From Candidatus Iainarchaeum sp. (lineage in GTDB: Archaea > Iainarchaeota > Iainarchaeia > JAGGVJ01): a DNA stretch of 64,000 nt. The notes below the pieces were generated by a model. That model ran no database searches. It was given only the letters and a program-made list of their open reading frames with translations, and was not told the DNA's origin. Of this stretch, positions 29,601-38,333 are shown piece by piece (the first letter of the stretch is position 1; the number at the start of each line of letters is the position of its first letter). A program made the translations under genes and the position numbers. The stretch covers positions 1 to 64,000 of the forward strand of contig JAGGVJ010000040.1 of the NCBI GenBank assembly GCA_021158055.1, read 5' to 3'.

Positions 29601-32477
29601 AACTAAAACACCATAATCAGTCAGATCAGAACCTGAATTTTCATTTATTGTGATTGGTTGCCTGTACCTCCAATTAGAGTTCCACCAACCAACCACCTGC
29701 ACCTGCTCAGAATAAACATTGCTTGTGTGTCCATCACCATCTGTTGCAGTAACGCCCACAGACCAATACCCCCCCTCATCAGGAACAAACGAGTAAGTGT
29801 TGCCTGCCTGAGTCACCGGACCCTCAAACACGCTTGAATCAGGCTTTTTCACAATAAAAGTGTAACTTGAAATGTCTTCCGGGCCCTGCGGGTCACTCGC
29901 AGAAACAGCCACAGTCACTGACTGCCTTGACTCTGGAGAAATCGGGTCAAAAGAAACGCCGGTAACACACGGCCTACCGCTCTGCTCCTCGCCGCCAACA
30001 CTTAAAACCGGCTCGGCGGAAGCGCATTTGGCGACAAAGAATTCGTCAGCATATCGCGGCCCGTAATCCCAAGCCGCAAGACCCACCTGACCGGCACCCG
30101 TTATCTTTGAACCAAGATCAACTGTTGTTTTATAATTCCCATTAAGCCACACTTTTGCCGAATTACCTGATACACATGTCTCAACTATATTCCAGTCAGA
30201 TGTGACATCGCCACTTGCAAAATGCCCTAAAACACTGTTACTACTGCCATTCCAGTAAAGCATATCCATTTCACTTCTTGGAGAATCTCTTACAGAAAGC
30301 CAATACAATTCTCCCGTTCCAGATTGCCTCCTGAAAGCCAAAGCTACATAGTCAGAACCCCCTGTTACTTTAAGCTTTGCCCGCAGCCTCAAATCCGCGT
30401 AAGAAGACCCAGTGACATAAGTAGTGGCAGTCATATCCTCATGCGTAGCCGGACCGTTATACACCCCATCTGAAACCGCCCATTTACTATTTATATCAGT
30501 CCACGCATCCTCGTTCTCAAAATCATCAAAAAATTCAAAAACAGCGTCACCATCGCTTGCGCTCTCCGCTTCATCGTTTCCATAGTAAGCATAAATTGTC
30601 TTTGTGTCATCTGCGGGAATTTCAGGAACCTTCACCCAAAAAGTTCCGTCTTTTTCCTGCCAGTAAGGAAAAGACGCAGCCCATTCAGATTCTTCAAAAC
30701 TGGCTGAATCAGTAAACCTGATATCATCATAGTTTGGCTTTGCATTTGCGTCGTAGTGGGCTTTGATTTCATCGGGGGAAAGAGCGCGGTTGTAAATGCG
30801 GACTTCGTCGATGAATCCGTTGAAAGCAGTTCTGATATTATTATCCCCTTCATCATACCACGCGCCAATATACTCTGAATAATTCCCTGCAGGAAATCCA
30901 AATGTTCCACCGCCCACAGCATCTTCGACACCGTCTATATACAATTTTGTGGAAGAAATATCCCAGGCCACTGCAACGTGCGTCCAGACACCATCAGCCA
31001 ACGGCTGTGCAGAATACAAACTTGTAACGGAACCGTAATTATCAGTGATCTTAACTTTGTTTATATCCGCACCACTCTCCTCCACAGCAAGACCAACGCT
31101 GTAGTTCATTGCTCTTTGTTTCATGAAGAGACCCGGATCATAACCCGTTGTCTGAACACCATCACGCTTTACCCACATTGATATAGTCCCCGTGATTGTC
31201 GGCAGAGCCTGATAAGGCACGCTCACTCTGGAAGCCGAAGTACTAGTCGCACCATCAAAATACCCGCAATAGCCATGTTTACCACCTGAATCCCGGGAAA
31301 AATTACCTGCTGCTGTTCCACTATGCTGGTTTCCACTTGCATCTGCAACGCTTGTTCCGGATGTTCCGTCCATATGCCAGCTTGCGACCAAACCGGTCTC
31401 GTCATAAACCGGGTTCTCCACCTTTACCTGATAATCAGTCAAAGCAGAACCACCGGTGTTGTCGATTGTGATTGCTTTCCTGAAAGAATAAGTCCTGTCC
31501 GACTGCTCAGAACTGATGGTAGTTGCCGGCTCGGGGGAGGTATATTTGCGGACATAAATCCAATCCACATATCCAGTGCTGCTTGGTCTCTGATGCAAAA
31601 AAATGTGTCCTGTTGTGTATATAGGCGTTCCCGTCAATTCACCAAGTTGCGTACTATCATCATCTGCATAAGCTTTTACTGTAGCTGACCCAGACGAGGG
31701 AATCCATAACTTCCCACGATACCATGTATCTGAAACTGGGTCAGTTGCTGATTTCGTAGCCCCCCCGCCAACATAAAGAGCGAAATTATCGTCAATTCTT
31801 GTCGAAAGTTTTTCTTTCGATGTTCCTTGTGCTTTTGACCCTTCCGAGCCTAAATATAGTTCGCATGGCTCTGTTCCAACTACCTTAAGTCTTGCTTCGA
31901 TTGCATATCCATTACTGAAGTTTTGCTGAGAATTTAAACAATCTGAAAATGTAAAGCCTCCATCCGAAAGTGCAAGAAGACCACCTGAAACACTATATAA
32001 TCCGTGATTATTGCTTACCCATTTATTTGTCCAATCTAAAGAACTACTAAAATCATCAAAAAACTCAAAAGTACCCGGTCCGCTACTCGCACTCACAGCA
32101 ACCGGATTGCCGTAATACATATGGATATCAGTTGAACTGCTTGCCGGAATGCTTGGAACCTTCACCCACGCTTTTGTATTTGCAGTATTGCACCCGGAGT
32201 CAAGCCAATAACTCAACCCTTGCGCTCCGGAAACGTCACTGAACCTCAAATCACTGCAATCAAGATTCATCTTCCCGGCAGAAACCAAAGATTGAGAATC
32301 AAACTCGACCAAAACCTGAAAATCAGTCAAATCAGAACCTGAAGAATCAGTAACAGTGATTGCTTTCCTGTACTCCCAGTTTGAGTCCCACCAGATTCCC
32401 GCTGAAAAAACAGGGGACAAAAAAAGAACAACAGTTAAAAAAACAAATGATTTAGTCAACGCATTCAAAAGCAACAC
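26676..32477 (-). CDS. Exported multi-domain adhesin-like protein (DUF2341, LamG, fibrinogen-like)
   Basis: A 1,933-residue protein with an N-terminal signal peptide (hydrophobic run to FSAG near residue 26) and no other membrane segment. DUF2341 modules beginning with WYRK-type motifs occur near residues 28, 329, 929 and 1344 (NWEYRKAITV, YSFRKAITI, NWRYRQPITI, DWLYRKPITM). A LamG/concanavalin-like segment spans about 360-580 (ASWHMDGTSG). A fibrinogen-C-like region, about 1050-1220, has the signature CDMSLDGGGWTF. Ig-like domains precede modules three and four (GVSFDP, GVLFNP). The C-terminus ends YNVELA without a sorting signal. Likely secreted or surface-bound, possibly binding carbohydrate. 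Start is uncertain: GTG at 32477 or TTG at 32468 after AAGGTG. Confidence 0.85.
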   Translation of the reverse strand: MLLLNALTKSFVFLTVVLFLSPVFSAGIWWDSNWEYRKAITVTDSSGSDLTDFQVLVEFDSQSLVSAGKMNLDCSDLRFSDVSGAQGLSYWLDSGCNTANTKAWVKVPSIPASSSTDIHMYYGNPVAVSASSGPGTFEFFDDFSSSLDWTNKWVSNNHGLYSVSGGLLALSDGGFTFSDCLNSQQNFSNGYAIEARLKVVGTEPCELYLGSEGSKAQGTSKEKLSTRIDDNFALYVGGGATKSATDPVSDTWYRGKLWIPSSGSATVKAYADDDSTQLGELTGTPIYTTGHIFLHQRPSSTGYVDWIYVRKYTSPEPATTISSEQSDRTYSFRKAITIDNTGGSALTDYQVKVENPVYDETGLVASWHMDGTSGTSVADASGNQHSGTAAGNFSRDSGGKHGYCGYFDGATSTSASRVSVPYQALPTITGTISMWVKRDGVQTTGYDPGLFMKQRAMNYSVGLAVEESGADINKVKITDNYGSVTSLYSAQPLADGVWTHVAVAWDISSTKLYIDGVEDAVGGGTFGFPAGNYSEYIGAWYDEGDNNIRTAFNGFIDEVRIYNRALSPDEIKAHYDANAKPNYDDIRFTDSASFEESEWAASFPYWQEKDGTFWVKVPEIPADDTKTIYAYYGNDEAESASDGDAVFEFFDDFENEDAWTDINSKWAVSDGVYNGPATHEDMTATTYVTGSSYADLRLRAKLKVTGGSDYVALAFRRQSGTGELYWLSVRDSPRSEMDMLYWNGSSNSVLGHFASGDVTSDWNIVETCVSGNSAKVWLNGNYKTTVDLGSKITGAGQVGLAAWDYGPRYADEFFVAKCASAEPVLSVGGEEQSGRPCVTGVSFDPISPESRQSVTVAVSASDPQGPEDISSYTFIVKKPDSSVFEGPVTQAGNTYSFVPDEGGYWSVGVTATDGDGHTSNVYSEQVQVVGWWNSNWRYRQPITINENSGSDLTDYGVLVEFDSQSLISSGAMKDDCGDLRFADMSGIQELSYWIESGCNTPDTKVRVEIPVISGDSSSVVYMYYGNALADSASLESVVFGSDVSPAGKSCTEVRSNGSSMDGVYWIDPDGVPFQVYCDMSLDGGGWTFVIRNDDVGGWASWNYNLQPNHSSGTYVPDITASSDFYMNFSGISYDEVLLSTGDYSHWLITYPSEIVCCYSNALKNVKKSSQSASPTQYRWYFRSANSEDPWISVGNHVGVIVYGEYYAGSPHIDYKNAHQGANVFVRNYSALNIVQEPTVILGDQEQEDGPFVTGVLFNPASLEIGQSVTATATADDPQGVGTIESYSFTVKSPGGSIFAGPVTPAGSEYSFTPDVAGTWAVEVTVVDVDGHESSVFSESVIVSGWWGSDWLYRKPITMAELSGSDLTDFQVLVEFDSESLVSAGAMCSDCSDLRFTDVSGTHELSYWIESGCNTADTKVWVKVPSIPANGSTDIYMYYGNPVAGGVSNGMETFDFFDDFENYNAGDLNGQGGWVGQNDIDVQSSVVYGGLRAASHDGYPESGVNKAVDFDTGILKVRMRRTSGGSRTFVGESDAGNNYLGITMHQDGHFKYQADTGRVNLPVDTLWSANVWYEIELAFDTVNDRYPFIKISGQVKGNDLPTSAASSIDKVRMSIGYDPSTGQHYWDDILIRKYASSEPAVGLGAQEQFGAPVITDVSLNLALFELGDAVEAAATAIDPNGDPIVQYDFRVLDGLGNEILNPAVQSSGSYSFTAVGEPGLWQIKAKASDGTYWGGEFTEVVFVNDSGLATVSLSLSDGAYSDTELSGESVVLSGTQSSGSFTTPAIDPVNFSKWGVITFSKTTPGNSILTVDVLKASDDNVLISNVQNGQNISATVGSVPIKLKANFTSGSTPSLDSWDVSYYSRFKITVTDCSALYSGEVTAEAVRVSDSEEFGPFTGAGGQVFVVVPPGIYNIQACIPANGKCSWKYNVELA

Positions 32478-32601
32478 CTTGCCTGTGGTTTTTCCCCTTC
32501 AACCAAAAAACCCAGTGAATCTGTACAGTAAAACACAAATAAAGTAATTAAAAAGGCATACTAAAAAGTATCGCTGAAAATGGTAAAAATCAGCTGTTGT
32601 C

Positions 32602-32694
32602 TGGAGCCCCCTGCGAGATTTGAACTCGCGGCCTCTACCTGTTTGGTTTGAAAAAATTACCAAGGTAGCGCTCCACCGACTGAGCTAAGGGGGC
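32602..32694 (-). tRNA. tRNA-Thr(GGU) with canonical intron
   Basis: Minus strand, CCA encoded, acceptor GCCCCCT/AGGGGGC, discriminator T. Anticodon stem CTACC/GGTAG with loop TTGGTA-A gives GGU after removal of a 17-nt intron at 37/38 (32641-32657). Its T arm and acceptor are identical to tRNA-Thr(UGU) at 21.1 kb; the D arm and anticodon arm differ. Confidence 0.95.
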
Positions 32695-32838
32695 ATGACC
32701 TGTTAATGCAATTAATACACCAACATAGCAATGCAACACCAAAACATTGCCTGTTGAAATGCAACTATATCCATAGCAACTTGATTGAATTTAATTTTAT
32801 CGTCTTCAACTTTCTTTATTTCTTTATTTCTTTATTCC

Positions 32839-32908
32839 AATTGTTTCTCTCTTTCTATCTCATTACTATAATTGTTTCTCTCTTTCTATCTCATTACTAT
32901 AATTGTTT
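32839..32908. repeat. 31-bp tandem repeat, 2.3 copies
   Basis: Two complete copies of a 31-bp pyrimidine-rich unit (beginning AATTGTTTCTCTCTTTCTAT) at 32839-32869 and 32870-32900, plus eight bases of a third. Its edge overlaps the stop codon of the membrane-protein gene at 32897, so one copy is the gene's 3' end and the other its 3' untranslated region. Confidence 0.88.
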
Positions 32909-33868
32909 CAGCCAGTTAAAAATTTTGACCAGGTATTTGACCGCTAAAAGGTAGGTGGTTGCAATAAACCCAAATATCATTGCAAATACTGACACAACAA
33001 TCATCACTGAAAAAGCTATTGCAAGCAGAAAAAAATCGTAAAAAAACCTGAGCGGGGTGTCTTGTTTTATCTTTTCCATGAACTGCGGCGACGACATCGC
33101 TTCAATCATTTTTGACTGGGTAAGCGACGAATACGCAAGCGTTGACTGGATAGTGCATTCTTCAAGAGTTTTTTTCAATTGCGGGTCGTCTATCGAAGAC
33201 ATCTGGCTCTGGAAAGACTTTTGTTTTTCAAGCTCGCTTAAAACATCTTGTCTTGAAACCGGTTCTTTCAGCGAATCTTCAACTGTCAGCTTCAAAAAAT
33301 CCACAAAGTTTTCGTTTGCAACCTGCTTGAGCTCTTCCTGATAAGGCATGAACGCGGCAAGAGACGCAAACACTGAAAGGAACGTGAAAAAAAACAAGCC
33401 GTCCCTGACGGTGTTGGAAGCAAAAGAAAACATTTTGTTGTTTTCGGAATTTCGTGCCGATATCTTTTCAGAGGTTCTTGCGGTTTGAAAAAGGCCGAAT
33501 GCGTTTGCAACGCCCATGAAGAAAAAAAACAGGGAAAACCCAAAATGCGGAAGCATCACAACCACTGCCACAAAATTTCCTAAAATGACTATTTGCGAGA
33601 CCTGTTTTTTAAAAACCCTTGGAAAAATAAAAGCAAGCGAATAAGAAGCAGAAAAAAACAACACAAAAAGAACAAAAGGCAAAGACAAAAGCTTTTCAGA
33701 AACCTGCTCTGCGTGAGAAAACTTGAGCATGTCAGACGCTTCAAGACCGGTTTGTGAAAGCGAAAACATCCATAAAAAAGAAACAAGCAAAGTGACAGAA
33801 AAAATTATTATGTTTGCTTTTGTGCCAGCGCTTATTAACCGGTTTTTGTGTTTTTTTGATTTTTTCAT
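32897..33868 (-). CDS. Hypothetical polytopic membrane protein
   Basis: A 323-residue protein with a basic start (MKKSKKHKNR) and about six hydrophobic segments: around residues 18-38, 62-82, 92-118, 155-172, and two near the C-terminus (about 270-312). The middle, about 175-265, is polar and helical (EELKQVANENFVDFLKLTVE) and presumably faces outside or forms a soluble domain. I do not recognise a family. It stands between the DUF2341 protein with a tRNA-Thr and the map gene, all on the minus strand, so operon membership with map is possible (48-bp gap). Confidence 0.75.
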   Translation of the reverse strand: MKKSKKHKNRLISAGTKANIIIFSVTLLVSFLWMFSLSQTGLEASDMLKFSHAEQVSEKLLSLPFVLFVLFFSASYSLAFIFPRVFKKQVSQIVILGNFVAVVVMLPHFGFSLFFFFMGVANAFGLFQTARTSEKISARNSENNKMFSFASNTVRDGLFFFTFLSVFASLAAFMPYQEELKQVANENFVDFLKLTVEDSLKEPVSRQDVLSELEKQKSFQSQMSSIDDPQLKKTLEECTIQSTLAYSSLTQSKMIEAMSSPQFMEKIKQDTPLRFFYDFFLLAIAFSVMIVVSVFAMIFGFIATTYLLAVKYLVKIFNWLKQL

Positions 33869-33916
33869 TGAAATACCAAAGTTTTTCTTATTTTATATCT
33901 TTTCCCATATTTTTTC

Positions 33917-34831
33917 TTATCTTATATTTGTCCTGTCAGTGAGTTTTTCCGCTCCCTTTGAAGTCACAACAACAGTGTCTTCTGCCTGCGCGACTATTTT
34001 TCCTTTTTCCTCTGCAAGCACCGGGTACGGCCTGATCACTTTTTTCATCATGAGCTCGCGAAACGCCATCTTCAGCTTGAGCCTGCTGTAATCTTTGGCG
34101 ACCCATCGCTCTGCAAACGGCAGCGTGTTGTAGTTGCTGACCAGGTTCGGGAAAATAATCCTTGCTTCTTTGTTTCTTAACGGCGCTGCGCCCGAAACTG
34201 AAAATATCTCGCATTTCGCGCTTTCCCGGACATGCCCTTTGCCGTCTGTCGCAAACGGTTCAAGCGCCAGAACCGAACCTTCCTCAAACTCAGCAGGGCT
34301 TTTGACAACAGTGTTTGGAATGGAATTGCCTGCATGAACAAGGTACTCTCCAAGAGTGTGGCCTGAAAGGTTTTCGACCACGTGAAGGTCAAACGACTCA
34401 ATGGTCTCCTGCACTGTTTTCCCGAATTCCTGCAAAAGAACACCAGGTGCAATCACTTTTATTCCCTGCGCAAGCCCTGTTTCCGCAGCTTCAACAAAAC
34501 GGCCGTATTTCCCGCTTAAATCTTTTGTTATGGCAGAGTCTGCAATAAACCCGTCAACGTGCACCCCGATGTCAATCTTCAGCACATCGTTTTCACCAAG
34601 CTTTGTCTCGTCGTCAATTGAGGGAGTATAATGGGCTGCAACTTCGTTGAGAGACAAATTTATGGGGAAAGCGATCCCCGCGTTTTTTTCAAGCATTATC
34701 GCTTCGGCGTCGTTTGCAAGGTCAATGAGCTTTGCCCCGACAACCGCGTTCTCAAACACTGTTTCCATCACTTCGACAAGTATTTTTCCTGCCTGCCTAT
34801 TTTTTTCAATGTCGTTTTTTTCAACTGCCAT
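33917..34831 (-). CDS. map: Methionine aminopeptidase, type 2
   Basis: A 304-residue type 2 enzyme that removes initiator methionine. The five metal ligands are visible: two aspartates in KIDIGVHVDGFIADSA, histidine in GHTLGEYLVHAG, glutamate in LALEPFAT and glutamate in AQAEDTVVV. HYTPSIDDE carries the substrate histidine. The type 2 insertion (RIIFPNLVSNYNTLPFAERW) is present. The start is ATG 34831 (MAVEKNDIEK); the frame opens four codons earlier at a TTG. Located about 100 bp downstream of polB in transcription order. Confidence 0.95.
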   Translation of the reverse strand: MAVEKNDIEKNRQAGKILVEVMETVFENAVVGAKLIDLANDAEAIMLEKNAGIAFPINLSLNEVAAHYTPSIDDETKLGENDVLKIDIGVHVDGFIADSAITKDLSGKYGRFVEAAETGLAQGIKVIAPGVLLQEFGKTVQETIESFDLHVVENLSGHTLGEYLVHAGNSIPNTVVKSPAEFEEGSVLALEPFATDGKGHVRESAKCEIFSVSGAAPLRNKEARIIFPNLVSNYNTLPFAERWVAKDYSRLKLKMAFRELMMKKVIRPYPVLAEEKGKIVAQAEDTVVVTSKGAEKLTDRTNIR

Positions 34832-34930
34832 AAAATCACACAAATTCCTCTTTTAAACTACATAAATTTCTCTTTCAACTGCCAACAACAAAAGCAATCC
34901 AAACCCGCCAATAACAACAGCAACCCGGAC

Positions 34931-37462
34931 TTAAAACCATTTCTTCATTGACGACTGTTTTCCTTCTGTTGTCATGTCCGAGTCTTTGAAGCCAAGCTCG
35001 CCGATTATCCTCATTGTTGCCGGAAGCACCTGGTTATTGACATAGTATTCCGCGTCAAAATCCCCTTCCCTTGCAAAACTCATTACTTCTGCTTTGGCTG
35101 AAATTGTTTTGCCGTGCTTTGTCACAATGTACCCGACAAGCGCGCCGTCTGCAACTTCTTCCCCGCGTGCGCGCGCCTTTTCAACTGCCGCAACGTGTGG
35201 TCCTATTGACTCGTATTCGGAGACCTTTTTCTTTAAGCGGGTGTAAATCACAAGTTCTTTTTTTGATACCTCACCTTTCCTCAGCCTTTCAACCACCGAT
35301 TTCACGTAATCGGCCGCTTCCTTGGGTTTTCCTTCAAGCACAAGCCCGATCACTTTTTGCTGGGTGTTTTTCGCGATTTCAGCCCAGTCCCTGCGCACGA
35401 ACTCAAACCCCTTTATTTCAACTTTTCCGTCTTCACCCAAAAGAGCATACCTTTTTTTTGCTGCTTCTTTTCCTTCCCTTTTCGTCACAAAAAGGCCTCT
35501 CTTGTAAAACCCCTGAAAGTCAAGCTCCATCTTTTCAGGCAGGACATTTTCGTTGATGTGGCGCATGAACTCCATTCCTTTTTTCCTGACATCGCCTTTG
35601 CCATAGGTTACAAAAACAGAGTCAGTGTCCGCGTAAAGCACATCCAGCCCGAATTTTTCCGCTTCAGCAATGGTTTTTTGGATGTACTGCCTGCCCCACG
35701 CCGCAGTAGACTCCGCGCATTCAAGGCTGTACCATCTGAATCTGGGGTAACCCATCACGCCGTAGGCAGAGTTTGCGATTATCTTGAGAGCGTGTTGTTT
35801 TGCGTCAAGTATTTTTCTTTGCGTTGAATCACGCGCCTGTTTTTTCATTTCCTGTTTTGCCTGCTTGCGGCGCAAAAGTATTTCTTCAAGTATTTCCGGA
35901 ATAAAACCCTTTTTTTTAGCGCAGAACTTGTGGCCGCCCGGAGAAACAAACGATTCGTCGTCACTGCAGCAGTCGCAGTCAAGGGTTGAAGAATCAATGT
36001 TGTGGGAAATTATTATCGAAGGGTAAAGAGAGCGGAAATCAAACACCATTATGCTTTCGTGAAGCCCTGCTGTCGGCTGTTTTACCATCCCCCCTTTGTA
36101 CGTGGAACGCGCTCTTCCCATGACCTGCCTGAAACTCGGTTTTCTCGGAATAAGCTCTCCTCTTTTTTTTGCCTCGCGCACAAGGAACTGTTCAACCATC
36201 TGGCCGGAGGTAAGGTTTGTGACCTCCTGAAGCGAAACAGACAAAAGCCGCGCAAGCTCTTCAAACTGCGGGGAAAAATTGTCAAACAATTCAAAAACCG
36301 CTTTTGAGTCCTCAAGGCAATACTGCGCAAGCTTGTTCACTGCGTCTTTTCCCCCGCTCCACCACATGTCAATGTTTCTTGTGTCTATTTTTTCTTTTTT
36401 TTCATTGAATACAGCTTCAAACACGTCTTCAAGGCGGTACCTCATAAGGTCAAGCGACCCTGTTCTTGCAAGAAACTGCACCATACGATAAACATCTATC
36501 ACTTGCCTGCCTGTCAAAAGCGCCTGCGACGAATCTTTTCGGCTGACAAACCTTACTTCCGAGTTGTCCCGCCCGATAAGAAGCTTGTTCTTAAGCGCCC
36601 TTGACCTTTCCCGAAGGTACGGAAAATCAAAATTGTCTGTGTTGTACCCGATAATTATGTCCGGGTCGATTTTTTTCACTGTATCTGAAAAACCTTCAAG
36701 CATTTTTTCCTCGTTCCCGAAATTTTCGACAAAATCAGTTCCTTCAAGGTCTTTTGAGTACGACAATACTTTTTTTTCATTGTTCCAGACCGAAACCATG
36801 ACAATTTCATCTTTTGAAGGTCTTGGCACGCCAAAAGGGTTTTTCACTTCCAGGTCAAACGCCATTTTTTTAAGAATGACCTTGATTTGTCCTGCCTGAT
36901 CTTTCAATGGCCTGATGGACTTCAACCGGTCTTTCTCAAACTCGACTTCAACGCTTTGAAGCGGCGAGACCCCTTTGTCTATGAGGTATTTCAAAGTCCA
37001 TTTTATCATGTGTTCGCGGGTATCAGCAACCCCGTCCATTTTTTTGACTATGTCACGCACCGGCTTCAGGTTTGAGGTGTGCCCCACGTTTATTTTTATG
37101 CATTCTGTTTCCTTTCCATTGATTTTTTTTATCTCCAAAACCACTGGCTTTGCCTGTGCTGCGGATTTTGCTTGTACTGCGGGCTTTGGCGGCACTGTGG
37201 ATTTTTGGGTGTAACCCCTGTTTGAGTGGTTTTCTCTCTCTTTGTGGTCTTTCCTCTTTTTTACTTCAACGCATACTTTTTCAATTTCAGAAACAAGTTT
37301 TTTTGCATCGCAGTCAGGCTCTGCAAGCACGTAAAAATAATCTGAAAAACTCTCATCAAAAAGCATCAGGTAACCGTCTTTTGTCTTCAGGCTAAGCCTG
37401 ATTGAATTGCCTGCGTTTCCTTTCGCATAGTCGACATCCAGTAAAACCGCTTTTGCTTTCAT
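34931..37462 (-). CDS. polB: DNA polymerase, family B
   Basis: An 843-residue replicative polymerase. The 3'-5' exonuclease motifs are FDLEV, YNTDNFDFPYL and YCLEDS; polymerase motifs A, B and C are DFRSLYPSII, KIIANSAYGVMGY and YADTDSVF. All catalytic aspartates are present. The C-terminal QSSMKKWF is a PCNA-interacting PIP-box-like end. The N-terminal domain holds an unusual low-complexity insertion around residues 75-115 (repeated KPAVQAKSAAQAKP). No intein. The start is placed at ATG 37462 after GGGTAAC; a GTG four codons earlier is an alternative. A 293-bp AT-rich intergenic region upstream holds its promoter. Confidence 0.97.
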   Translation of the reverse strand: MKAKAVLLDVDYAKGNAGNSIRLSLKTKDGYLMLFDESFSDYFYVLAEPDCDAKKLVSEIEKVCVEVKKRKDHKERENHSNRGYTQKSTVPPKPAVQAKSAAQAKPVVLEIKKINGKETECIKINVGHTSNLKPVRDIVKKMDGVADTREHMIKWTLKYLIDKGVSPLQSVEVEFEKDRLKSIRPLKDQAGQIKVILKKMAFDLEVKNPFGVPRPSKDEIVMVSVWNNEKKVLSYSKDLEGTDFVENFGNEEKMLEGFSDTVKKIDPDIIIGYNTDNFDFPYLRERSRALKNKLLIGRDNSEVRFVSRKDSSQALLTGRQVIDVYRMVQFLARTGSLDLMRYRLEDVFEAVFNEKKEKIDTRNIDMWWSGGKDAVNKLAQYCLEDSKAVFELFDNFSPQFEELARLLSVSLQEVTNLTSGQMVEQFLVREAKKRGELIPRKPSFRQVMGRARSTYKGGMVKQPTAGLHESIMVFDFRSLYPSIIISHNIDSSTLDCDCCSDDESFVSPGGHKFCAKKKGFIPEILEEILLRRKQAKQEMKKQARDSTQRKILDAKQHALKIIANSAYGVMGYPRFRWYSLECAESTAAWGRQYIQKTIAEAEKFGLDVLYADTDSVFVTYGKGDVRKKGMEFMRHINENVLPEKMELDFQGFYKRGLFVTKREGKEAAKKRYALLGEDGKVEIKGFEFVRRDWAEIAKNTQQKVIGLVLEGKPKEAADYVKSVVERLRKGEVSKKELVIYTRLKKKVSEYESIGPHVAAVEKARARGEEVADGALVGYIVTKHGKTISAKAEVMSFAREGDFDAEYYVNNQVLPATMRIIGELGFKDSDMTTEGKQSSMKKWF

Positions 37463-37755
37463 GTTACCCTGCACTTTTTGCGTTTTGTTTTTTATTACCT
37501 GTTTTGACAGCTGATTTTATTACTGCTTTGACAGCCGGTTATTTAGTTGTGTTTTGTTACACATTTATACAGATATAATAAGAACCACAATTGAATAAAT
37601 ATACTCAGTATTTCTTTGTAAATACAAAGGATATATATTATTTTATACAATATTATTAGTGCAATATATACAAGGTTGCTCAATACAAAATTAGCGAAAA
37701 ATATTAGTACAAAACAGCGAAAATAAAAACTTTCAGTTAAAATCAGTGATATACA

Positions 37756-38259
37756 ATGGCAAGACAAAACGTGGATCTTGATATAGTGCTGAGCCAGCTA
37801 AACAATGACATGCGTGCGCTTGACACAAAAATAGCGATAATTGTGCAGAGAATCAAATACGTTGAAAAACACGAGAAAATCCTTGCCCAAAACCTCATCA
37901 GCTTAAACAACAAGGTAAAAGAACTGGAGTCCGGTGCCGGCAAAACCACCCAGGACAAAAATGAATCAGGGTTTGGAAAAGAACCCGCAAAAGCTGTTTC
38001 AAAAGTGGCGGTCAAGGAACTTGAAAGCGTAAAAAAGGAACTTGAAAACCTGAAAAAAATCGAGGGGCTGGTAAAAGAAAATTCCTCGAAAAGCAAGGAA
38101 ATTTTGATTGAACTCAAAAAAATGAAAGACGATTCTGTAAATATTCAGGACTTCAACCAGTTGCGTTACGTGATAGACACTGTCAACCCGCTTCAGTTCA
38201 TTACTTTTGACCAGGTAGAAGAACTGATTGAAAAAAAATTCAGGGAAAAAAAACTTTAA
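37756..38259 (+). CDS. Coiled-coil protein, 167 residues
   Basis: A small soluble protein. Residues 8-62 and 85-130 are predicted coiled coil with many heptad leucines, lysines and glutamates; residues 64-85 are a flexible linker; the C-terminal 35 residues (RYVIDTVNPLQFITFDQVEELIE) form a short helical domain. I do not recognise a family. GTGAT lies six bases before the ATG. It faces a HerA-like protein gene that ends 75 bp away on the other strand, and is divergent from polB. Confidence 0.75.
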   Translation: MARQNVDLDIVLSQLNNDMRALDTKIAIIVQRIKYVEKHEKILAQNLISLNNKVKELESGAGKTTQDKNESGFGKEPAKAVSKVAVKELESVKKELENLKKIEGLVKENSSKSKEILIELKKMKDDSVNIQDFNQLRYVIDTVNPLQFITFDQVEELIEKKFREKKL

Positions 38260-38333
38260 ACACAAAACTTCGCTTTATTCCAGCCAAATATCCCAATCAA
38301 AACCTTTCCCGTTCAACAAGACAAGCAAACTGC

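Noticed and set aside
26676-32477. DUF2341 protein as archaeosortase substrate
   Set aside because: It ends YNVELA without a C-terminal hydrophobic helix or basic tail.
34931-37462. Intein in DNA polymerase
   Set aside because: Motifs A, B and C are spaced normally; the only insertion is a low-complexity segment in the N-terminal domain.
37463-37755. Replication origin beside polB
   Set aside because: AT-rich but no ORB-like inverted repeats and no cdc6/orc1 gene nearby.
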